From: Oscillospiraceae bacterium
GTDB taxonomy: Bacteria > Bacillota > Clostridia > Oscillospirales > Oscillospiraceae
Direction: 5' to 3'
Length of the DNA stretch: 34,947 bases
NCBI GenBank assembly: GCA_017465025.1
Contig: JAFTXM010000095.1
Location: forward strand, 1 to 34,947
In this document: positions 24,217-31,490 of the stretch, piece after piece
How positions within the stretch are numbered: the first letter of the stretch is position 1
Layout: each line of letters begins with the position of its first letter
Notes under the pieces: model-generated
The model's input: the letters and a program-made list of their open reading frames with translations, nothing else
Told to the model about the DNA's origin: nothing
The model's database searches: none
Translations under genes and position numbers: made by a program

Positions 24217-24259
24217 ACGGGCAAAAACGGAGATTACGGTCTTTACCCGGAATTAAAAT

Positions 24260-26728
24260 TTACTTCATGAAAACGGATATAAGGAAGATGGGAAGTGCGG
24301 TGACAAGCATGAACATGAGGATGAAACTCAGTGCGATAGAGCCGGTGGTCATTATCTTCAAAAATACAACGAGCATACCCAGAACCGCGCTGAGTGCGCT
24401 GATGAGGAGATTGAGTCTTGTAGCCATGTACATGCTCCGTCCCGTGTCAGCCATTGCAGTGATGGGGGCGAGACCTTCGCGGCATACGACCGCTGCGATC
24501 TTGCTGTTTTCGGAGGGCTGGGTTTCGGTAATCTTGAAGCGCTCCACATAGGGAGGAAAGTCGTAACCGTCGGTTGCGATATCAAAGGTATCCTTGAGCA
24601 TTTCGGGGGTCACGTTGAAATCTCTCAGTGCAAAGATGGGGTGACGGTTGGAACGCATCAGATCCACCAGAGCCTTCCGGACAAGGGGGAGAGCCTGATA
24701 GTTCATGCCGAATATGCCGTAGAGAATTCCGTCAATGGCCAGAAGCACAGAGGTCTTTTCCACGAGACGGAAGGGGAAACGCACGTTCATAAGTCTCATA
24801 AGCTCGCTGCTGCCGCACAGGACCACATGACCGTCGATGATGGCTTTCATTCCGCCACCGGAGAGATATTCAAAGCTCTCCATGGGGCGTATGGTGCAGT
24901 TGTTCTGCTCCATTTCGTCGGCAAAGCACTTTGCAGCGCCGCAGCCGGAAGCAATCATCATGGTTCCGGCGTAGGATATCACCTTCTGTGCATCCTCATC
25001 GGCGAAAATTCTGATGGACTCGATGCTTATAGTTCCGGCAGGAAAGATATCCCTATCAGTGACTATCATGTTGTTGCTCTGTCCCACATCACAAAGACCG
25101 GACCAACCTGCTATTGCGGCACCGCTGGAGAAAATCTTGTTGGAACCGAGGAAGAAGGGGAAGGCAAAGCACAAAAGTGCAGTAAAGGGAACTGCGGGAG
25201 CCAGGATCGAGGAAAAGATAAAAGCGAACTCGTGGAAGCTCTTGGTAACAGCGGCTATTATTGTGCTCAGTATAACTGCAAGGGCCAGGAACATGGGAGA
25301 GAGCTTGGCAAAGAGCGTTTCGTCGGGTGCAGCCTCTTCGGCGCGGCGGACAAAGCCTGTGACGGGTCTTGCAGTTTTGAGGAGGGTGATGTCACTGCCG
25401 CGTACGTCGTTTTCGCCGGTTATGGTGTAGGTTTTCTTTGCAATGGCGGGTACGCGCAGAGCCTTGCGGAGACCCCTTACGCTGAAAAGGGAAGAGTACA
25501 TAATGCCGATGAGGGAAAGGCTGGACAGTGCGCACAGGGGCATGTGGTCAACAGTTCCTGTGGCTATAACGATGGCAGCATCAACGCTTGTGATGATGCA
25601 GCTAATTACTGCCAGCCCGTCAGCGCCCAGATTGAGCCTTGCGGTCTTGAGTATGGCGTTTGTCACCACATCCAGACCAAGCAGCATAATGGTGAACTGC
25701 AAAGCCATGCACATTGCGGCAGCCACGGGCAGATACCCCAGCATACCGGGAACGGGGAAGCCCAGAGATATGTAGCACATCACTACCAGCAAAAACGCAC
25801 TTATGTGCAGACGGTATCTGGTAGAATGAACGAACGAACCGTAGTACTTGGATGCCTGCTCACAGCTGACCTCGCGGCCCAGATCCTCGTCGTCGTCCTC
25901 CATTGTGGCGGAAGAGCTTGTGCGGCTGGTGCCGCGGACTCTGAGGAATACGGAGGCGAAGAGGGAAGCCACATACTCGGAAAAACTGGGAGGAGCATAA
26001 CCTTCATCCAAAGGATCATCCTCACGCTCGTCCAGCTCAAGCTCCGGGTCGTAGCGGTAATCGGCTGCTCTGGCATACTCGCTCAGATCACCGGTCACAT
26101 CGCGGAAGCTGTCTTCAAAAAGGCTTTCCTCGTCAACCTTGTCAACCACATACTTGGGCTGAAAACTTTTTTTCTTCTCGGCCTTGTTTTTCTTGAAGGA
26201 GAACAGAGACTTCCTTTTTGTTTCGGCAGACTCCTCGAAGCTGTACTCATAGTCGTAATCTTCTTCAAAATCGCCGGGAGCGCTGTAGGAATTCTGCCTG
26301 TTGTGGACGTAATCCTCATCGGCGCTCAGGTCAAAATCATTTTCACTGTATTCGTCCTTGTCCCAACCGGGCTTGCCGCCCAGATTGAAACGGCTGTCAA
26401 ACTCATCACGGAACCTTGGACGAGGGGTTGACACGTTCTCCGGAGCTCTGAACAGGTCCGTTTTGGTGCTGGACATATCTGTAAAATCTTCTTCAGCTTT
26501 GAATTCGGAGAGAATGTCGTCTATGGACGCATCGTAACTATATTCATTTATATAATCAAATTTGTCCATATAATCTGTCCAATCGTCTTCGTAGCTTCCT
26601 GTTAGAGTATCAATGTCCATCGGGACTCTGAAAACCGGTCTTCTTGGGCGACGGGCTTTCCTTATAAGAGGCATTGTCCTCATGGGCGCCCACTGGGTAT
26701 GACTTGTATTTATGCGCTCATGTTCCAC
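24260..26728 (-). CDS. P-type ATPase-like membrane protein lacking catalytic motifs
   Basis: An 822-residue protein. A GTG at 26728, 8 bases after AGGAGG, is the best start; earlier GTG/TTG codons overlap the ribosome binding site. The first 300 or so residues are polar and very acidic, with a Lys-rich patch near 175-190, and are probably disordered. About eight hydrophobic segments follow. The stretch from about 530 onward has the order of a heavy-metal P-type ATPase, but the DKTGT phosphorylation site is replaced by DRDIFPAGT (558-566), GDGxND is absent, the TGD-like position reads LRDFN and no CPC motif is seen. It should not pump by the usual cycle. It lies 39 bases after trmH on the same strand. 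Role unknown; scaffold or sensor is a guess. Confidence 0.75.
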   Translation of the reverse strand: MEHERINTSHTQWAPMRTMPLIRKARRPRRPVFRVPMDIDTLTGSYEDDWTDYMDKFDYINEYSYDASIDDILSEFKAEEDFTDMSSTKTDLFRAPENVSTPRPRFRDEFDSRFNLGGKPGWDKDEYSENDFDLSADEDYVHNRQNSYSAPGDFEEDYDYEYSFEESAETKRKSLFSFKKNKAEKKKSFQPKYVVDKVDEESLFEDSFRDVTGDLSEYARAADYRYDPELELDEREDDPLDEGYAPPSFSEYVASLFASVFLRVRGTSRTSSSATMEDDDEDLGREVSCEQASKYYGSFVHSTRYRLHISAFLLVVMCYISLGFPVPGMLGYLPVAAAMCMALQFTIMLLGLDVVTNAILKTARLNLGADGLAVISCIITSVDAAIVIATGTVDHMPLCALSSLSLIGIMYSSLFSVRGLRKALRVPAIAKKTYTITGENDVRGSDITLLKTARPVTGFVRRAEEAAPDETLFAKLSPMFLALAVILSTIIAAVTKSFHEFAFIFSSILAPAVPFTALLCFAFPFFLGSNKIFSSGAAIAGWSGLCDVGQSNNMIVTDRDIFPAGTISIESIRIFADEDAQKVISYAGTMMIASGCGAAKCFADEMEQNNCTIRPMESFEYLSGGGMKAIIDGHVVLCGSSELMRLMNVRFPFRLVEKTSVLLAIDGILYGIFGMNYQALPLVRKALVDLMRSNRHPIFALRDFNVTPEMLKDTFDIATDGYDFPPYVERFKITETQPSENSKIAAVVCREGLAPITAMADTGRSMYMATRLNLLISALSAVLGMLVVFLKIMTTGSIALSFILMFMLVTALPIFLISVFMK

Positions 26729-26767
26729 TTTCAACACCTCCTCTGTTTTTAATAAATGATCCGTTTA

Positions 26768-27520
26768 TTACAGGCTTCTCTGCCTGAGAATTTCATACAT
26801 TGTGATAGCGGCGGCAGTGGATGCGTTCAGGGAATTGAGTTTTCCCCGCATGGGAAGGCTTATAATAAAATCACAGCTTTCCCGCACCAGCCTGCCCATT
26901 CCATCTCCCTCAGAGCCGATCACAAGAGCGATGCTCCCGCCAAGATCAGTGCTCCAGAGCTGGTTTTCGCCGTCTGCGGCAGTACCGTATATCCATACGC
27001 CCCTGTCCTTAAGCTCCTTCATGGCAGCAGGGATATTGGGGACACGGGCTATAGCCATGTGCTCTACAGCACCGGCGGAGGATTTATCCACTATAGCGGT
27101 CAGCCCTGCGCTGCGGCGCTTGGGGATTATCACACCGTGAGCGCCTGCGCACTCGGCTGAACGGATGATGGCGCCCAGATTGTGAGGATCGCTTATCTCG
27201 TCGCAGATAATTATAAAAGGTGCCTCGCCGCGTTCCTCAGCGACGGCGAAGATATCCTCTATAGTGCAGTACTCCCGCACGGCGGCTAAAGCGATAACGC
27301 CCTGATGAGCCTTGGTCTGGCTCATAAAATCAAGCTTACGCTTATCGGCCTCGACCACTACAATGCCCTTCTCTCTGGCCTTGGAAGCAATGTGACCGAG
27401 AGTTTTGTCAACCTCACCCTTGGAGATGAAAATCTTATCTATATTTCTTCCGGCCCTCAACGCCTCAATAACGGCGTTGCGACCTTCAATTATATCATTC
27501 TTGAATTCAGTCTGTTCCAT
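26768..27520 (-). CDS. rlmB: TrmH family RNA 2'-O-methyltransferase (RlmB-like)
   Basis: A 250-residue cytoplasmic SpoU/TrmH enzyme that methylates a ribose 2'-OH, probably 23S rRNA G2251. The ATG at 27520 follows GAGGG by about 9 bases; an in-frame start at 27538 is upstream of it. The N-terminal substrate-binding domain (GRNAVIEAL, about 9-17) is followed by the SPOUT knot with NLGAIIRSAECAGAHG (about 119-134), GSEGDGMGRL and the final SLNASTAAAI. Its start is divergent from the rhomboid-like gene. A pseudo-P-type ATPase gene follows in the same operon. Confidence 0.92.
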   Translation of the reverse strand: MEQTEFKNDIIEGRNAVIEALRAGRNIDKIFISKGEVDKTLGHIASKAREKGIVVVEADKRKLDFMSQTKAHQGVIALAAVREYCTIEDIFAVAEERGEAPFIIICDEISDPHNLGAIIRSAECAGAHGVIIPKRRSAGLTAIVDKSSAGAVEHMAIARVPNIPAAMKELKDRGVWIYGTAADGENQLWSTDLGGSIALVIGSEGDGMGRLVRESCDFIISLPMRGKLNSLNASTAAAITMYEILRQRSL

Positions 27521-27548
27521 AATTAAGACCCTCAACATAACGTTGTCT

Positions 27549-27570
27549 ACATAATATCACAAAATTATGT
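27549..27570. promoter_or_regulatory. ACATAAT / ATTATGT inverted repeat between divergent genes
   Basis: ACATAAT (27549-27555) and ATTATGT (27564-27570) are exact inverted copies 8 bases apart. The minus-strand half includes TGATATTAT, an extended -10-like element that could serve trmH. The same arms occur upstream of the CdaR-like gene. Confidence 0.5.
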
Positions 27571-27634
27571 AAATTAAAAGGATTATTTTTCGTTTTATAG
27601 AATTTTATTGTTACAATTATTTACAAAAAAGCAA

Positions 27635-27663
27635 TGGACATATTGCAAAAAAAGTATTATTAT
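27635..27663 (+). promoter_or_regulatory. Promoter of the rhomboid-like gene
   Basis: TGGACA (27635-27640), a 17-base spacer and TATTAT (27658-27663), 28 bases before the start at 27692. Confidence 0.55.
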
Positions 27664-27691
27664 TGATAAAACCACCTTAGGAGAGTCCAGT

Positions 27692-28522
27692 ATGAAAAAT
27701 CCCAGAAATATCATTGATAATTTTTGCAGAAAGCATCCGGACTTTGGCATTCCCAACCTAATGAAATACGTGACCATTGCCAATGTTGCTTTCTGGATAA
27801 TCAGCGCGGTAAACCCCGTGCTCATGAGTTACCTCACCTTCAACCCTGCGCTCATTCTCCGCGGTCAGGTGTGGCGGCTTGTCACCTTTGCCCTCTATCC
27901 GCCCAGCATGGGTATTCTTGCATTCATAGCTTTCTATTTCTACTATATGATTGGAACAACTCTTGAACAGTACTGGGGTACGGCTCAGTTCAACATTTAC
28001 TTTTTCACCGGCATAATACTGACTGTCATTTACGGCTTTCTTATGTATTTCATTACGGGGATGACCTTTAATCTGACGGCGCAGTACGTGTATCTTTCCA
28101 TGTTCTTTTCCTTTGCCGTGCTGTTTCCGGATATGCAGGTGCTGCTTTTCTACTTTATCCCCATCAAGATAAAATATCTTGCCTACGTGGATGCGGCGCT
28201 GTTTGTGGCCGGCGTGTTCACAGGCAGCTTTCCCTCAAATTTTCTGCCTGTTGTTGCTGTCATCAACTTCCTTATCTTCTGCGGCGGCGATCTTCTCCGC
28301 TCTATGCCCAGAAGACCCAGTGCCAACACCATTAATTTCCGCAAGGAGTCCCAGCGCATCCGCCGCGAGCAGCAGGCGGAGCTTTATAAGCACAAATGCT
28401 CGGTCTGCGGCAGGACGGACAAGGACTATCCCGACCTTGAGTTCCGCTACTGCTCCCGTTGTGAGGGCTATCACTGCTTCTGCCAGGAGCATATTTATAA
28501 TCATATTCATTTCACTGAATAA
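27692..28522 (+). CDS. Rhomboid-like membrane protein without protease motif, C-terminal zinc ribbon
   Basis: A 276-residue protein; the ATG at 27692 follows AGGAG by 8 bases. About six hydrophobic segments carry the rhomboid/derlin landmarks: WR (61-62) in the GQVWRLVTFAL stretch, and Gly88, Glu91 and Trp95 in the IGTTLEQYWG stretch. The catalytic GxSG and the late His of true rhomboid proteases are missing; the corresponding helix reads NLTAQYVYL. The soluble C-terminal tail (about 236-270) has Cys236, Cys239, Cys254 and Cys257 plus further Cys/His residues, a zinc-ribbon pattern. It is likely a derlin-like pseudoprotease, perhaps handling membrane proteins. It is monocistronic. Confidence 0.85.
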   Translation: MKNPRNIIDNFCRKHPDFGIPNLMKYVTIANVAFWIISAVNPVLMSYLTFNPALILRGQVWRLVTFALYPPSMGILAFIAFYFYYMIGTTLEQYWGTAQFNIYFFTGIILTVIYGFLMYFITGMTFNLTAQYVYLSMFFSFAVLFPDMQVLLFYFIPIKIKYLAYVDAALFVAGVFTGSFPSNFLPVVAVINFLIFCGGDLLRSMPRRPSANTINFRKESQRIRREQQAELYKHKCSVCGRTDKDYPDLEFRYCSRCEGYHCFCQEHIYNHIHFTE

Positions 28523-28555
28523 AAAAAGTAACCTCCCACCGGGAGGTTACTTTTT
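28523..28555. terminator. Bidirectional intrinsic terminator
   Basis: A perfect 15-bp stem (28523-28537 with 28541-28555), a 3-base loop and A/T tails. It separates the convergent rhomboid-like and zinc-ribbon genes, two bases from the stop of the latter. Confidence 0.95.
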
Positions 28556-28556
28556 G

Positions 28557-30554
28557 TCAGCCTATTCTCACATATTCGCAGCTGTTGGTCTGGGCATTTA
28601 TGGCATAGCTGCTGTACTTGGAATATATGAAGGTGCCTTTGTCTGAAAGATTGGCTATGTATGTGTTTATCCCATCATTATTTACGGAGAAACGGCCGCC
28701 TTCTGCCGCCAGAGGCAGCTCGATGGGGTGGCTGGTGTTGCCGTTTGCATTTATGCTCAGCGTAATTACAAAGTCCTTTATCTTCACAGCTGATGTGAAT
28801 CTGCCGCAGGGGAGCTGTACGCCTATGGTCATGGGGATAAGTGTGGGGTCGCCGCTGCTCATTTCCCATGTGCCGCAGTAGGGGATATAGGATTTGAGCA
28901 CATTGAGCCAGGCATCCTTGGAATCAAAGGCGTAATCGTAGCCTTCAAGCCACACGTACGCCTCGTACAGACGACCTTCGGCGCACATATCATAAAAGGG
29001 CTTTGTGAAATCTCCGGCCTCAACAGCTTTTTTCGCGTATTCCTCAGAGTTCTTGTAGCTGCCAAGCTCATTGAACAGCCTGCTTATGTCGCTGCAAATC
29101 GGCGCAAAATCTCCGGACGGGGGATCTTCAATCAAGATTTCAACACCGTCTCCCTTGCAGATTTCCCTGAAGTCGGCGGAAAGCTGTGAGCCAAGCTCAG
29201 CAAAGGCGGACTGGGCGATGTATATTACGCTGTTCTCATCGGAACTGTTGCTTATTTTGGAAAAAATTCCGCGCATGGAATATTTTTCGGTCAGCTCGTA
29301 AAGCTTCATAGCCCTTTGATAGAGAGCTTCTTTTGCCAGGTCTGCGCTGTCAAGATAATTGCCCATTGCATTGAAAGCGTCTCTGGAGGCGAGGAATAAG
29401 CCTTCGTCAAGAGCTGCCTTTGCCGCGTCATAGTCAGCCTTTTTCAATGCGTCATAATGTGCCTGCACGGCCTCCTGCGCGGTCTTGCGAAGAGCGGGAG
29501 CGTCCTTGTAATCTCCCAGCGCTGCAAAAAGCGAATCCGCTTCATTGTACAGCGCCACCGACACCGTCTCATTCTCAGATAGCTCGGAGCGTTTCCTCCC
29601 TATAAGCAAAAGTCCCTCAATATCGTCCTTTGCGGCGCAGTCCATCAAGTATACACCCTTTGCATAGGGCACTTCGTATATGGCCTTTTCCATGCTGTCG
29701 GCATAGTCGCCCAGCTCCATAAATGCCTCCTGCGCCATGTCGTACTTTCCTGCGCCCAAAAGCATCTGAGCGTTGCTGTAGGCTTTTTTCTGCGCCATGT
29801 ATTCCGGTACGGTCATAGCGAGGAATATGAGCGCCGCAAGAACCGGTATAAGCACTATGCTCCAGATAACAGCGCTTTTTTTCTTCTTTTTGCTCAGCTC
29901 TTCGTCTTCTTTTTCTATTCTGCGCTCAAGCTGCTGCCTTTGCAGACTCTCAGAACGCAGCGAGGAAATGTTGACAGCCTTCAGTGCGCTGTACACACGG
30001 CGGCAGCCGTGACATTTCGTCTCATGCTCGTGATTGACGAGTCCGCAGGCGCAAAACCACAGCCCCCGGTCATCCTGCGGGAGATAGGTGCAGTCATCGC
30101 CATAGCGTATGGCGAACTGGGCGGAAAGCTCGCTGTCGCCGTAGGCCTCCAAAAGAGTCCTGGGAGATTTTGTGCTTTCCCAAGGGCTTTCTTCATCCTG
30201 CCAGATACTGCCGTCATTAAAGATGACCTGAACTACCCTGACTTTATAGGAGCAGGCGCTGCTGTCAGGAATAATCACGGCGGTCTTCTGACCGAAATCC
30301 TCGTCTCTTGGAATTTGCAGACCCTGGTACATATATTCCACAGGGTCGAGCGATTTTCCAGCCGCGTCAAAGGGCTCGATCACGAGCTTTACGGCGGTGA
30401 TGATGTTGTCGGAAATGTTCTTGAAGCGAAACTGAGCCATGATCGAATGGGAAAGCCTGTCATCCAGCAAGCTTCCCGCGCATATCAAAAGGGGAGCGTC
30501 GTCGGCATATTTTGCGCTGTCAAGGGAAAATAAACGTTTATATCTCTCTGCCAT
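28557..30554 (-). CDS. Zinc-ribbon, single-TM protein with TPR-like repeats, unknown function
   Basis: A 665-residue protein. The N-terminal cytoplasmic domain (about 1-150) looks like a beta-sandwich (the QFRFKNIS...TAVKLVIEPFD pattern). A zinc ribbon follows: Cys168, Cys170, Cys181 and Cys184. After a basic/acidic linker comes one transmembrane segment (about 227-249). The rest is extracytoplasmic: repeats of the YDxAxxxFxxLGDYxDS type at about 258-560, then a C-terminal beta-rich domain of about 100 residues. GAGGTG precedes the ATG. It is 9 bases after a small membrane protein gene under one promoter. I do not recognise a function; similar repeat proteins are common in gut Clostridia. Confidence 0.8.
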   Translation of the reverse strand: MAERYKRLFSLDSAKYADDAPLLICAGSLLDDRLSHSIMAQFRFKNISDNIITAVKLVIEPFDAAGKSLDPVEYMYQGLQIPRDEDFGQKTAVIIPDSSACSYKVRVVQVIFNDGSIWQDEESPWESTKSPRTLLEAYGDSELSAQFAIRYGDDCTYLPQDDRGLWFCACGLVNHEHETKCHGCRRVYSALKAVNISSLRSESLQRQQLERRIEKEDEELSKKKKKSAVIWSIVLIPVLAALIFLAMTVPEYMAQKKAYSNAQMLLGAGKYDMAQEAFMELGDYADSMEKAIYEVPYAKGVYLMDCAAKDDIEGLLLIGRKRSELSENETVSVALYNEADSLFAALGDYKDAPALRKTAQEAVQAHYDALKKADYDAAKAALDEGLFLASRDAFNAMGNYLDSADLAKEALYQRAMKLYELTEKYSMRGIFSKISNSSDENSVIYIAQSAFAELGSQLSADFREICKGDGVEILIEDPPSGDFAPICSDISRLFNELGSYKNSEEYAKKAVEAGDFTKPFYDMCAEGRLYEAYVWLEGYDYAFDSKDAWLNVLKSYIPYCGTWEMSSGDPTLIPMTIGVQLPCGRFTSAVKIKDFVITLSINANGNTSHPIELPLAAEGGRFSVNNDGINTYIANLSDKGTFIYSKYSSYAINAQTNSCEYVRIG

Positions 30555-30562
30555 TGCACACC

Positions 30563-30793
30563 TCAGATATCCGGCAAATCATCGCTCTCCACGGCTTTTC
30601 TGCCGTATCCACCTCTGTCAGGAAGCGCTATAATGAGCATATAGCCTATGACCCAGAGGAAAATTGCCATAACAAGGTATTTTTTCTCCGGCCAGCCTTT
30701 CATAACAGCGACTCTGTAAAATTCAGCGGAAACAAGAATATGTACGGCCAGTAAGGCAAGAGCAATCACAGCAGTCACTATACTCACGATCAT
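30563..30793 (-). CDS. Small two-TM membrane protein, unknown function
   Basis: A 76-residue protein. The ATG at 30793 is chosen because AAGGGTGG precedes it by 8 bases; an in-frame GTG at 30805 is too close to that site. Two hydrophobic segments (about 5-22 and 37-55) flank a short basic loop with a WPEKKY stretch. It is the first gene behind the strongest minus-strand promoter in this part of the window, and the zinc-ribbon gene begins 9 bases after its stop. It may assist or anchor that protein. Confidence 0.7.
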   Translation of the reverse strand: MIVSIVTAVIALALLAVHILVSAEFYRVAVMKGWPEKKYLVMAIFLWVIGYMLIIALPDRGGYGRKAVESDDLPDI

Positions 30794-30821
30794 CACACAA
30801 ACCACCCTTGTTTTTTATACT

Positions 30822-30851
30822 ATTATAATTATGTAATCCACCTTATGTCAA
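30822..30851 (-). promoter_or_regulatory. Consensus promoter of the small membrane protein - zinc-ribbon operon
   Basis: On the minus strand TTGACA (30846-30851), an 18-base spacer and TATAAT (30822-30827). One copy of the nonamer ATTATGTAA (30828-30836) fills the spacer next to the -10 box. Confidence 0.8.
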
Positions 30852-30984
30852 GTAAAATGTACAGCAGCCATGCGGTGTGAGGGCTGAATATATCTGAAAA
30901 CATCATGCAATTAAGGTTACATAATATAGTATACAACGGTTATTTTACCCGATAAAAAATTTTTAGAAAAATGAAAAATAATGC

Positions 30985-31016
30985 TTGCATTTTTTAAAAC
31001 AGTGTGCTAATATAAT
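30985..31016 (+). promoter_or_regulatory. Promoter of tRNA-Pro
   Basis: TTGCAT (30985-30990) followed after 17 bases by TAATATAAT (31008-31016). It lies about 25 bases before the mature tRNA 5' end. Confidence 0.65.
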
Positions 31017-31040
31017 CAGGCGCAAGAGAAAAGCGAATAT

Positions 31041-31116
31041 CCGGGTGTAGCGCAGATGGTAGCGCGCTTGAATGGGGTTCAAGAGGCCGCTGGTTCAACT
31101 CCAGTCACTCGGACCA
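31041..31116 (+). tRNA. tRNA-Pro (anticodon GGG)
   Basis: A full cloverleaf of 76 bases with encoded CCA. The acceptor stem CCGGGTG/CACTCGG has one G-U pair and discriminator A; the D stem is GCGC/GCGC; the anticodon stem is CTTGA/TCAAG with loop ATGGGGT; the T arm is GCTGG-TTCAACT-CCAGT. The anticodon is GGG (31074-31076), reading CCC and CCU. The loop has A32 and U38, a pair known to be typical of tRNA-Pro(GGG), and G37. Confidence 0.95.
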
Positions 31117-31154
31117 AAAAAGAGCTGAAATCGAAAGATTTTGGCTCTTTTTGC
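31117..31154 (+). terminator. Terminator of tRNA-Pro
   Basis: AAAAAGAGC...AAATC pairs with GATTT...GCTCTTTTT through a GAAA loop with two wobble pairs, ending in five T. Confidence 0.9.
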
Positions 31155-31211
31155 TATATTTTGCAACTTTTTAGAGCGCGTATCTTTTTCACACCCGCTG
31201 CATCTAACATC

Positions 31212-31377
31212 TCATCTAACACAATTACACCCGTTCAAGTATGCTGCCCAATCTCTCAGCAGGTGATCTTTCGGTACTAGTGCATCCACATCTGTGATCA
31301 CTGGCTCTCGTCTATTGTCTTTTCTCCAATTCTCCATAAAAACACCCCCGTTTCTTCCATTCTAACAGAAACAGGGG
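31212..31377 (-). mobile_element. 5' fragment of an IS1182-type transposase gene, decayed
   Basis: A 41-codon ORF starting at 31337 reads MENWRKDNRREPVITDVDA and continues LVPKDHLLR, the conserved start of IS1182-family transposases. After LLR the sequence departs from the family and stops at 31212. Upstream on the minus strand is a hairpin (31345-31377, CCCC-GTTTC arms) just before the ATG, as in several IS leaders. The rest of the element is absent. The remainder of the 31155-31490 gap holds a separate long hairpin (31406-31440) and no gene. Confidence 0.7.
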
Positions 31378-31405
31378 CTGCTGTATAACCTTTTTTGACA
31401 CGCTG

Positions 31406-31440
31406 ATGCACCCCGAAAGTTAGACACTTTCGGGGTGCAT
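31406..31440. repeat. 15-bp perfect hairpin beside the IS fragment
   Basis: ATGCACCCCGAAAGT (31406-31420) and its exact complement (31426-31440) with loop TAGAC. T runs are weak on both strands, so it is not a clear terminator; it may be an IS end structure or a terminator for the importer operon ending at 31491. Confidence 0.6.
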
Positions 31441-31490
31441 TTCATGGAAGCGGTTTTTTGTTTTTTGCAGGCTGACTTAGTATTTTAGCT

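Noticed and set aside
24641-26431. Long open frame on the plus strand opposite the pseudo-P-type ATPase
   Set aside because: It has no recognisable domain and low-complexity His/Gly/Cys-rich composition, and lies fully inside the better supported minus-strand gene. Long antisense frames are expected from the codon use here.
31155-31235. Phage integrase C-terminus next to tRNA-Pro
   Set aside because: The minus-strand frame ending near 31155 lacks the R-H-R-Y signature and no repeat of the tRNA 3' end was found, so an integrated island is not supported.
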